64,000 bases of DNA from Auanema rhodensis (taxonomy: Eukaryota > Nematoda > Chromadorea > Rhabditida > Rhabditidae), in contig OZ059899.1 of NCBI GenBank assembly GCA_964057225.1, positions 20,344,501-20,408,500 of the forward strand, given 5' to 3'. Positions 52,980-64,000 of this stretch are shown here, piece after piece. Made by a program: the position numbers and the translations under genes. Position 1 is the stretch's first letter; every line of letters starts with the position of its first letter. A model generated the notes under the pieces. That model was not told the origin of the DNA. It saw nothing but the letters and a program-made list of their open reading frames with translations, and did no database searches.

Positions 52980-54730
52980 ACCCTGAAAAATTGATTTTTT
53001 CGTTGAATAACATTGTCCATCGTCTTTGCCTTGAAAAAAGGAATCTAAAAACATCTACTTTTTGTGAAATTATTTTGAAATTTTCAGAGAAAATTTTTTG
53101 TCAAAATGTTTTTGGAAGCAATGTTGAGTGTACATGGAAACTCAACATACACTAATGCATCATTTTTCAAACGATCATAACTAATTTTTGTATTGAGGGT
53201 TTCTCAATGTAGTATAGTGCATTCGATGCGGATTTTTAAGCTGCGTAGATCTGTGTTATCAGATTTGCGCTAGCTTAAAAATGCACCGAGATATCAACTG
53301 ATATAAGTTTACACTTATATCCTCGATTTTCACCCTGGAGAATTAATTTTTTCGTTGAATAACAATGTCCATCGTCTTCGCCTTAAAAAAAAATCTGAAA
53401 ACATCTACTTTTTGTGAAATTATTTTGAAATTTTTAGGGAAAATTTTTGTCAAAATGTTTTTGGAAGCAATGTTGAGTGTACATGGAAACTCAACATACA
53501 CTAATACATCATTTTTTAAACGATCATAACTAATTTTTGTATTGAGGGTTTCTCAATGTAGTATAGTGCATTCGATGCGGATTTTTAAGCTGCGTCGATC
53601 TATGTTATCAGATTTGCGCTAGCTTAAAAATGCACCGAGATATCAACTGATATAAGTTCACACTTATATCCTCGATTTTCAACCTGAAGAATTAATTTCT
53701 TCGTTGAATAACAATGTCCATCGTCTTCGCCTTAAAAAAAAAATCTAAAAACATCTACTTTTTGTGAAATTATTTTGAAATTTTTAGGGAAAATTTTTGT
53801 CAAAAAGTTTTTGGAAGCAATGTTGAGTGTACATGGAAACTCAACATACACTAATGCATCATTTTTCAAACGATCATAACTAATTTTCGTATTAAGCGTT
53901 TCTCAATGTAGTATAGTGCATTCGATGCGGATTTTTAAGCTGCGTCGATCTGTGTTATCAGATTTGCGCTAGCTTAAAAATGCACCGAGATATCAACTGA
54001 AATAAGTTAACACATATATCCTCGATTTTCACCCTGAAGAATTAATTTTTTTGTTGAATAACATTGTCCATCGTCTTCGCCTTAAAAAAAAAATCTAAAA
54101 ACATCTATTTTTTGTGAAATTATTTTGAAATTTTTAGGGAAAATTTTTGTCAAAATGTTTTTGGAAGCAATGTTGAGTGTACATGGAAACTCAACATACA
54201 CTAATGCATCATTTTTCAAACGATCATAACTAATTTTTGTATTGAGCGTTTCTCAATGTAGTATAGTGCATTCGATGCGGATTTTTAAGCTGCGTCGATC
54301 TATGTTATCAGATTTGCGCTATCTTAAAAATGCACCGAGATATCAACTGATATAAGTTCACACTTATATCCTCGATTTTCAACCTGAAGAATTAATTTCT
54401 TCGTTGAATAACAATGTCCATCGTCTTCGCCTTAAAAAAAAATCTAAAAACATCTACTTTTTGTGAAATTATTTTGAAATTTTCAGAGAAAATTTTTTGT
54501 CAAAATGTTTTTGGAAGCAATGTTGAGTGTACATGGAAACTCAACATACACTAATGCATCTTTTTTCAAACGATCATAACTAATTTTTGTATTAAGCGTT
54601 TCTCAATGTAGTATAGTGCATTCGATGCGGATTTTTAAGCTGCGTCGATCTATGTTATCAGATTTGCGCTAGCTTAAAAATGCACCGAGATATCAACTGA
54701 TATAAGTTCACACTTATATCCTCGATTTTC
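52980..54730. repeat. Pentamer higher-order repeat of satellite B, copy 1 (1751 bp)
   Basis: Starts at the accctgaaaaattgatttttt monomer (52980), which recurs at 54731 and 56482, each 1751 bp apart. Private markers inside, such as ctgcgtagatctg (53241 and 54992), ccctggag, and the catttttaaacg copy, keep their place. By eye the two full copies are almost identical. Confidence 0.9.
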
Positions 54731-56481
54731 ACCCTGAAAAATTGATTTTTTCGTTGAATAACATTGTCCATCGTCTTTGCCTTGAAAAAAGGAATCTAAA
54801 AACATCTACTTTTTGTGAAATTATTTTGAAATTTTCAGAGAAAATTTTTTGTCAAAATGTTTTTGGAAGCAATGTTGAGTGTACATGGAAACTCAACATA
54901 CACTAATGCATCATTTTTCAAACGATCATAACTAATTTTTGTATTGAGGGTTTCTCAATGTAGTATAGTGCATTCGATGCGGATTTTTAAGCTGCGTAGA
55001 TCTGTGTTATCAGATTTGCGCTAGCTTAAAAATGCACCGAGATATCAACTGATATAAGTTTACACTTATATCCTCGATTTTCACCCTGGAGAATTAATTT
55101 TTTCGTTGAATAACAATGTCCATCGTCTTCGCCTTAAAAAAAAATCTGAAAACATCTACTTTTTGTGAAATTATTTTGAAATTTTTAGGGAAAATTTTTG
55201 TCAAAATGTTTTTGGAAGCAATGTTGAGTGTACATGGAAACTCAACATACACTAATACATCATTTTTTAAACGATCATAACTAATTTTTGTATTGAGGGT
55301 TTCTCAATGTAGTATAGTGCATTCGATGCGGATTTTTAAGCTGCGTCGATCTATGTTATCAGATTTGCGCTAGCTTAAAAATGCACCGAGATATCAACTG
55401 ATATAAGTTCACACTTATATCCTCGATTTTCAACCTGAAGAATTAATTTCTTCGTTGAATAACAATGTCCATCGTCTTCGCCTTAAAAAAAAAATCTAAA
55501 AACATCTACTTTTTGTGAAATTATTTTGAAATTTTTAGGGAAAATTTTTGTCAAAAAGTTTTTGGAAGCAATGTTGAGTGTACATGGAAACTCAACATAC
55601 ACTAATGCATCATTTTTCAAACGATCATAACTAATTTTCGTATTAAGCGTTTCTCAATGTAGTATAGTGCATTCGATGCGGATTTTTAAGCTGCGTCGAT
55701 CTGTGTTATCAGATTTGCGCTAGCTTAAAAATGCACCGAGATATCAACTGAAATAAGTTAACACATATATCCTCGATTTTCACCCTGAAGAATTAATTTT
55801 TTTGTTGAATAACATTGTCCATCGTCTTCGCCTTAAAAAAAAAATCTAAAAACATCTATTTTTTGTGAAATTATTTTGAAATTTTTAGGGAAAATTTTTG
55901 TCAAAATGTTTTTGGAAGCAATGTTGAGTGTACATGGAAACTCAACATACACTAATGCATCATTTTTCAAACGATCATAACTAATTTTTGTATTGAGCGT
56001 TTCTCAATGTAGTATAGTGCATTCGATGCGGATTTTTAAGCTGCGTCGATCTATGTTATCAGATTTGCGCTATCTTAAAAATGCACCGAGATATCAACTG
56101 ATATAAGTTCACACTTATATCCTCGATTTTCAACCTGAAGAATTAATTTCTTCGTTGAATAACAATGTCCATCGTCTTCGCCTTAAAAAAAAATCTAAAA
56201 ACATCTACTTTTTGTGAAATTATTTTGAAATTTTCAGAGAAAATTTTTTGTCAAAATGTTTTTGGAAGCAATGTTGAGTGTACATGGAAACTCAACATAC
56301 ACTAATGCATCTTTTTTCAAACGATCATAACTAATTTTTGTATTAAGCGTTTCTCAATGTAGTATAGTGCATTCGATGCGGATTTTTAAGCTGCGTCGAT
56401 CTATGTTATCAGATTTGCGCTAGCTTAAAAATGCACCGAGATATCAACTGATATAAGTTCACACTTATATCCTCGATTTTC
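54731..56481. repeat. Pentamer higher-order repeat of satellite B, copy 2
   Basis: Repeats the previous 1751 bp in the same order. A third copy opens at 56482 but changes at the poly-A run (ccttgaaaaaaaatc, about 56531) into another class, which marks a crossover or conversion border. Confidence 0.9.
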
Positions 56482-59400
56482 ACCCTGAAAAATTGATTTT
56501 TTCGTTGAATAACATTGTCCATCGTCTTTGCCTTGAAAAAAAATCTAAAAACATCTACTTTTTGTGAAATTATTTTGAAATTTTCAGAGAAAATTTTTTG
56601 TCAAAATGTTTTTGGAAGCAATGTTGAGTGTACATGGAAACTCAACATACACTAATGCATCTTTTTTCAAACGATCATAACTAATTTTTGTATTGAGCGT
56701 TTCTCAATGTAGTATAGTGCATTCGATGCGGATTTTTAAGCTGCGTCGATCTATGTTATCAGATTTGCGCTATCTTTAAAATGCACCGATATATCAACTG
56801 ATATAAGTTCACACTTATATCCTCGATTTTCAACCTGAAGAATTAATTTCTTCGTTGAATAACAATGTCCATCGTCTTCGCCTTAAAAAAAAATCTAAAA
56901 ACATCTACTTTTTGTGAAATTATTTTGAAATTTTCAGAGAAAATTTTTTGTCAAAATGTTTTTGGAAGCAATGTTGAGTGTACATGGAAACTCAACATAC
57001 ACTAATGCATCATTTTTCAAACGATCATAACTAATTTTTGTATTGAGCGTTTCTCAATGTAGTATAGTTCATTCGATGCGGATTTTTAAGCTGCGTCGAT
57101 CTATGTTATCAGATTTGCGCTATCTTTAAAATGCACCGATATATCAACTGATATAAGTTCACACTTATATCCTCGATTTTCACCCTGAAGAATTAATTTT
57201 TTTGTTGAATAACAATGTCCATCGTCTTCGCCTTAAAAAAAAAATCTAAAAACATCTATTTTTTGTGAAATTATTTTGAAATTTTTAGGGAAAATTTTTG
57301 TCAAAAAGTTTTTGGAAGCAATGTTGAGTGTACATGGAAACTCAACATACACTAATGCATCATTTTTCAAACGATCATAACTAATTTTTGTATTGAGCGT
57401 TTCTCAATGTAGTATAGTGCATTCGATGCGGATTTTTAAGCTGCGTCGATCTATGTTATCAGATTTGCGCTATCTTAAAAATGCACCGAGATATCAACTG
57501 ATATATGTTCACACTTATATCCTCGATTTTCAACCTGAAGAATTAATTTCTTCGTTGAATAACAATGTCCATCGTCTTCGCCTTAAAAAAAAAATCTAAA
57601 AACATCTACTTTTTGTGAAATTATTTTGAAATTTTTAGGGAAAATTTTTGTCAAAAAGTTTTTGGAAGCAATGTTGAGTGTACATGGAAACTCAACATAC
57701 ACTAATGCATCATTTTTCAAACGATCATAACTAATTTTTGTATTGAGCGTTTCTCAATGTAGTATAGTGCATTCGATGCGGATTTTTAAGCTGCGTCGAT
57801 CCATGTTATCAGATTTGCGCTATCTTAAAAATGCACCGAGATATCAACTGATATAAGTTCACACTTATATCCTCGATTTTCACCCTGAAGAATTAATTTT
57901 TTCGTTGAATAACATTGTCCATCGTCTTCACCTTGAAAAAATGAATCTAAAAACATCTACTTTTTGTGAAATTATTTTGAAATTTTCAGGGAAAATTTTT
58001 GTCAAAATGTTTTTGGAAGCAATGTTGAGTGTACATGGAAACTCAACATACACTAATGCATCATTTTTCAAACGATCATAACTAATTTTTGTATTGAGCG
58101 TTTCTCAATGTAGTATAGTGCATTCGATGCGGATTTTTAAGCTGCGTCGATCTATGTTATCAGATTTGCGCTAGCTTAAAAATGCACCGAGATATCAACT
58201 GATATAAGTTCACACTTATATCCTCGATTTTCAACCTGAAGAATTAATTTCTTCGTTGAATAACAATGTCCATCGTCTTCGCCTTAAAAAAAAAATCTAA
58301 AAACATCTACTTTTTGTGAAATTATTCTGAAATTTTTAGGGAAAATTTTTGTCAAAAAGTTTTTGGAAGCAATGTTGAGTGTACATATAAACTCAACATA
58401 CACTAATGCATCATTTTTCAAACGATCATAACTAATTTTCGTATTAAGCGTTTCTCAATGTAGTATAGTGCATTCGATGCGGATTTTTAAGCTGCGTCGA
58501 TCTATGTTATCAGATTTGCGCTATCTTTAAAATGCACCGATATATCAACTGATATAAGTTCACACTTATATCCTCGATTTTCACCCTGAAGAATTAATTT
58601 TTTCGTTGAATAACATTGTCCATCGTCTTCACCTTGAAAAAAGGAATCTAAAAACATCTACTTTTTGTGAAATTATTTTGAAATTTTCAGGGAAAATTTT
58701 TGTCAAAATGTTTTTGGAAGCAATGTTGAGTGTACATGGAAACTCAACATACACTAATGCATCATTTTTCAAACGATCATAACTAATTTTTGTATCGAGC
58801 GTTTCTCAATGTAGTATAGTGCATTCGATGCGGATTTTTAAGCTGCGTCGATCTATGTTATCAGATTTGCGCTATCTTAAAAATGCACCGAGATATCAAC
58901 TGATATAAGTTCACACTTATATCCTCGATTTTCAACCTGAAGAATTAATTTCTTCGTTGAATAACAATGTCCATCGTCTTCGCCTTAAAAAAAAATCTAA
59001 AAACATCTACTTTTTGTGAAATTATTTTGAAATTTTTAGGGAAAATTTTTGTCAAAAAGATTTGGAAGCAATGTTGAGTGTACATGGAAACTCAACATAC
59101 ACTAATGCATCATTTTTCAAACGATCATAACTAATTTTTGTATTGAGCGTTTCTCAATGTAGTATAGTGCATTCGATGCGGATTTTTAAGCTGCGTCGAT
59201 CTATGTTATCAGATTTGCGCTAGCTTAAAAATGCACCGAGATATCAACTGATATAAGTTCACACTTATATCCTCGATTTTCAACCTGAAGAATTAATTTC
59301 TTCGTTGAATAACAATGTCCATCGTCTTCGCCTTAAAAAAAAAATCTAAAAACATCTACTTTTTGTGAAATTATTCTGAAATTTTTAGGGAAAATTTTTG

Positions 59401-60359
59401 TCAAAAAGTTTTTGGAAGCAATGTTGAGTGTACATATAAACTCAACATACACTAATGCATCATTTTTCAAACGATCATAACTAATTTTCGTATTAAGCGT
59501 TTCTCAATGTAGTATAGTGCATTCGATGCGGATTTTTAAGCTGCGTCGATCTATGTTATCAGATTTGCGCTATCTTTAAAATGCACCGATATATCAACTG
59601 ATATAAGTTCACACTTATATCCTCGATTTTCACCCTGAAGAATTACTTTTTTTGTTGAATAACCTTGTCCATCGTCTTCACCTTGAAAAAAGGAATCTAA
59701 AAACATCTACTTTTTGTAAAATTATTTTGAAATTTTTAGGGAAAATTTTTGTCAAAAAGTTTTTGGAAGCAATGTTGAGTGTACATGGAAACTCAACATA
59801 CACTAATGCATCATTTTTCAAACGATCATAACTAATTTTTGTATTGAGCGTTTCTCAATGTAGTATAGTGCATTCGATGCGGATTTTTAAGCTGCGTCGA
59901 TCTATGTTATCAGATTTGCGCTAGCTTAAAAATGCACCGAGATATCAACTGATATAAGTTCACACTTATATCCTCGATTTTCAACCTGAAGAATTAATTT
60001 CTTCGTTGAATAACAATGTCCATCGTCTTCGCCTTAAAAAAAAAATCTAAAAACATCTACTTTTTGTGAAATTATTCTGAAATTTTTAGGGAAAATTTTT
60101 GTCAAAAAGTTTTTGGAAGCAATGTTGAGTGTACATATAAACTCAACATACACTAATGCATCATTTTTCAAACGATCATAACTAATTTTCGTATTAAGCG
60201 TTTCTCAATGTAGTATAGTGCATTCGATGCGGATTTTTAAGCTGCGTCGATCTATGTTATCAGATTTGCGCTATCTTTAAAATGCACCGATATATCAACT
60301 GATATAAGTTCACACTTATATCCTCGATTTTCACCCTGAAGAATTAATTTTTTTGTTGA

Positions 60360-63290
60360 ATAACCTTGTCCATCGTCTTCACCTTGAAAAAAGGAATCTA
60401 AAAACATCTACTTTTTGTAAAATTATTTTGAAATTTTTAGGGAAAATTTTTGTCAAAATGTTTTTGGAAGCAATGTTGAGTGTACATGGAAACTCAACAT
60501 ACACTAATGCATCATTTTTCAAACGATCATAACTAATTTTCGTATTAAGCGTTTCTCAATGTAGTATAGTGCATTCGATGCGGATTTTTAAGCTGCGTCG
60601 ATCTGTGTTATCAGATTTGCGCTAGCTTAAAAATGCACCGAGATATCAACTGAAATAAGTTAACACATATATCCTCGATTTTCACCCTGAAGAATTAATT
60701 TTTTTGTTGAATAACATTGTCCATCGTCTTCGCCTTGAAAAAAGGAATCTAAAAACATCTACTTTTTGTGAAATTATTTTGAAATTTTTAGGGAAAACTT
60801 TTGTCAAAATGTTTTTGGAAGCAATGTTGAGTGTACATGGAAACTCAACATACACTAATACATCATTTTTTAAACGATCATAACTAATTTTTGTATTGAG
60901 GGTTTCTCAATGTAGTATAGTGCATTCGATGCGGATTTTTAAGCTGCGTCGATCTTTGTTATCAGATTTGCGCTATCTTTAAAATGCACCGAGATATCAA
61001 CTGATATAAGTTCACACTTATATCCTCGATTTTCACCCTGAAAAATTAATTTCTTCGTTGAATAACATTGTCCATCGTCTTCGCCTTAAAAAAAAAATCT
61101 AAAAACATCTACTTTTTGTGAAATTATTTTGAAATTTTTAGGGAAAATTTTTGTCAAAATGTTTTTGGAAGCAATGTTGAGTGTACATGGAAACTCAACA
61201 TACACTAATGCATCATTTTTCAAACGATCATAACTAATTTTTGTATTAAGCGTTTTTCAATGTAGTATAGTGCATTCGATGCGGATTTTTAAGCTGCGTC
61301 GATCTATGTTATCAGATTTGCGCTATCTTAAAAATGCACCGAGATATCAACTGATATATGTTCACACTTATATCCTCGATTTTCAACCTGAAGAATTAAT
61401 TTCTTCGTTGAATAACAATGTCCATCGTCTTCGCCTTAAAAAAAAAATCTAAAAACATCTACTTTTTGTGAAATTATTTTGAAATTTTTAGGGAAAATTT
61501 TTGTCAAAAAGTTTTTGGAAGCAATGTTGAGTGTACATGGAAACTCAACATACACTAATGCATCATTTTCCAAACGATCATAACTAATTTTTGTATTGAG
61601 CGTTTCTCAATGTAGTATAGTGCATTCGATGCGGATTTTTAAGCTGCGTCGATCCATGTTATCAGATTTGCGCTATCTTAAAAATGCACCGAGATATCAA
61701 CTGATATAAGTTCACACTTATATCCTCGATTTTCAACCTGAAGAATTAATTTCTTCGTTGAATAACATTGTCCATCGTCTTCACCTTGAAAAAAGGAATC
61801 TAAAAACATCTACTTTTTGTGAAATTATTTTGAAATTTTCAGGGAAAATTTTTGTCAAAATGTTTTTGGAAGCAATGTTGAAACTCAACATACACTAATA
61901 CATCATTTTTTAAACGATCATAACTAATTTTTGTATTGAGCGTTTCTCAATGTAGTATAGTGCATTCGATGCGGATTTTTAAGCTGCGTCGATCTATGTT
62001 ATCAGATTTGCGCTATCTTAAAAATGCACCGAGATATCAACTGATATAAGTTCACACTTATATCCTCGATTTTCAACCTGAAGAATTAATTTCTTCGTTG
62101 AATAACATTGTCCATCGTCTTCACCTTGAAAAAAGGAATCTAAAAACATCTACTTTTTGTGAAATTATTTTGAAATTTTCAGGGAAAATTTTTGTCAAAA
62201 TGTTTTTGGAAGCAATGTTGAAACTCAACATACACTAATACATCATTTTTTAAACGATCATAACTAATTTTTGTATTGAGCGTTTCTCAATGTAGTATAG
62301 TGCATTCGATGCGGATTTTTAAGCTGCGTCGATCTATGTTATCAGATTTGCGCTATCTTAAAAATGCACCGAGATATCAACTGATATAAGTTCACACTTA
62401 TATCCTCGATTTTCAACCTGAAGAATTAATTTCTTCGTTGAATAACAATGTCCATCGTCTTCGCCTTAAAAAAAAAATCTAAAAACATCTACTTTTTGTG
62501 AAATTATTTTGAAATTTTTAGGGAAAATTTTTGTCAAAAAGTTTTTGGAAGCAATGTTGAGTGTACATATAAACTCAACATACACTAATGCATCATTTTT
62601 CAAACGATCATAACTAATTTTCGTATTAAGCGTTTCTCAATGTAGTATAGTGCATTCGATGCGGATTTTTAAGCTGCGTCGATCTATGTTATCAGATTTG
62701 CGCTATCTTTAAAATGCACCGATATATCAACTGATATAAGTTCACACTTATATCCTCGATTTTCACCCTGAAGAATTAATTTTTTTGTTGAATAACCTTG
62801 TCCATCGTCTTCACCTTGAAAAAAGGAATCTAAAAACATCTACTTTTTGTAAAATTATTTTGAAATTTTTAGGGAAAATTTTTGTCAAAATGTTTTTGGA
62901 AGCAATGTTGAGTGTACATGGAAACTCAACATACACTAATGCATCATTTTTCAAACAATCATAACTAATTTTCGTATTAAGCGTTTCTCAATGTAGTATA
63001 GTGCATTCGATGCGGATTTTTAAGCTGCGTCGATCTGTGTTATCAGATTTGCGCTAGCTTAAAAATGCACCGAGATATCAACTGAAATAAGTTAACACAT
63101 ATATCCTCGATTTTCACCCTGAAGAATTAATTTTTTTGTTGAATAACATTGTCCATCGTCTTCGCCTTGAAAAAAGGAATCTAAAAACATCTACTTTTTG
63201 TGAAATTATTTTGAAATTTTTAGGGAAAATTTTTGTCAAAATGTTTTTGGAAGCAATGTTGAGTGTACATGGAAACTCAACATACACTAA
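60360..63290. repeat. Long-range duplicated B block, right copy
   Basis: Counterpart of 48461-51050 with the same order of diagnostic monomers. It is 340 bp longer because the deleted-class monomer is present twice (61741-62080 and 62081-62420). Matching stops at about 63290, where tgcatctttt replaces tacatcattt. Confidence 0.83.
61741..62420. repeat. Perfect-looking tandem duplication of a 340-bp B monomer
   Basis: aagaattaatttcttcg starts at 61741, 62081 and 62421, each 340 bp apart. The first two units look identical by eye, both with the 11-bp deletion, aataacattg and tcaccttg; the third switches to aataacaatg. The matching left block (about 49840-50180) has one copy only, so this duplication postdates the long-range copying. 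Confidence 0.9.
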
Positions 63291-64000
63291 TGCATCTTTT
63301 TTCAAACGATCATAACTAATTTTTGTATTGAGCGTTTCTCAATGTAGTATAGTGCATTCGATGCGGATTTTTAAGCTGCGTCGATCTATGTTATCAGATT
63401 TGCGCTATCTTAAAAATGCACCGAGATATCAACTGATATAAGTTCACACTTATATCCTCGATTTTCACCCTGAAGAATTAATTTTTTTGTTGAATAACCT
63501 TGTCCATCGTCTTCACCTTGAAAAAAGGAATCTAAAAACATCTACTTTTTGTAAAATTATTTTGAAATTTTTAGGGAAAATTTTTGTCAAATTGTTTTTG
63601 GAAGCAATGTTGAGTGTACATGGAAACTCAACATACACTAATGCATCTTTTTTCAAACGATCATAACTAATTTTTGTATTAAGCGTTTCTCAATGTAGTA
63701 TAGTGCATTCGATGCGGATTTTTAAGCTGCGTCGATCTATGTTATCAGATTTGCGCTAGCTTAAAAATGCACCGAGATATCAACTGATATAAGTTCACAC
63801 TTATATCCTCGATTTTCACCCTGAAAAATTGATTTTTTCGTTGAATAACATTGTCCATCGTCTTTGCCTTGAAAAAAGGAATCTAAAAACATCTACTTTT
63901 TGTGAAATTATTTTGAAATTTTCAGAGAAAATTTTTTGTCAAAATGTTTTTGGAAGCAATGTTGAGTGTACATGGAAACTCAACATACACTAATGCATCA

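Larger units (their letters stand above)
43557..64000. repeat. Satellite B: tandem array of a monomer of about 351 bp
   Basis: The anchor 'tcataactaa' recurs at 43741, 44081, 44422, 44773, 45124, 45475, 45826, 46176 and on to 63661, giving steps of 340, 341, 351, 351, 351, 351 and 350 bp first. About 58 head-to-tail copies lie in the window and the array runs off its right end. Length varies through a poly-A run (ccttgaaaaaagg or ccttaaaaaaaaaa before atctaaaaac) and an 11-bp deletion. The monomer holds several inverted repeats and a TTCGTTGAA motif. I see no resemblance to satellite A and no obvious internal dimer. Short open frames occur in many copies but end inside each monomer. Confidence 0.97.

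Noticed and set aside
43557-64000. Satellite B as an internal dimer of a 175-bp unit related to satellite A
   Set aside because: The length fits, but comparing the two halves by eye shows no shared sequence, and none with satellite A beyond short motifs such as TGTACA. A sensitive alignment could revisit this.
1-64000. tRNA, rRNA or other structured RNA gene
   Set aside because: The hairpins found are short, recur in every monomer, and do not form a cloverleaf or any known RNA fold.

Overview
This window is pure tandem-repeat (satellite) DNA. I find no gene, RNA gene, transposon, CRISPR array or unique sequence anywhere in it. It is AT-rich (about 33% GC in the first repeat unit) and both repeats run head-to-tail in one orientation. 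Arrays of this length with layered higher-order structure point to a eukaryotic heterochromatic block such as a centromere or pericentromere. The base composition and the look of the second repeat make me think of an arthropod, but nothing here proves that, and I do not recognise either family by name.

Layout. (1) Positions 1-43551 hold satellite A, a 176-bp monomer. Counting anchors along the array gives exactly 242 monomers of 176 bp plus 12 truncated copies of 79 bp, with no other net length change. Three zones can be told apart by diagnostic variants: 1-9504, dominated by a 16-/14-monomer higher-order repeat; 9505-23408, a mosaic of monomer classes with local duplications; and 23409-43551, where the 79-bp truncated copies mark multi-monomer repeats of about 2.0-2.4 kb. 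(2) Positions 43541-43557 hold the A/B junction, abrupt, with a 5-bp insertion that copies the neighbouring bases. (3) Positions 43557-64000 hold satellite B, a monomer of about 351 bp (range about 340-352), roughly 58 copies, with trimer (1052 bp) and pentamer (1751 bp) higher-order repeats and a long-range block copied about 12 kb away. Both arrays run off the window ends.

What is notable. The two monomer lengths are close to 1:2 (176 and 351 bp), which would fit one and two nucleosomes per repeat. Each A monomer carries palindromes, among them a 10-bp one centred on CACGTG, a second CACGTG, a 13-bp CATGGTAACCATG, and an AT-rich inverted repeat that overlaps an octamer-like ATGCTAAT. One A subfamily has a paired compensatory change in that inverted repeat. 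Each B monomer carries several inverted repeats, and a recurrent 11-bp deletion falls exactly in one of them while leaving a shorter hairpin. In both arrays many of the diagnostic variants are CpG to TpG/CpA changes. Short open frames in the window are by-products of the repeats. There are no genes that could work together; any function would be structural, or through transcription of the satellites.
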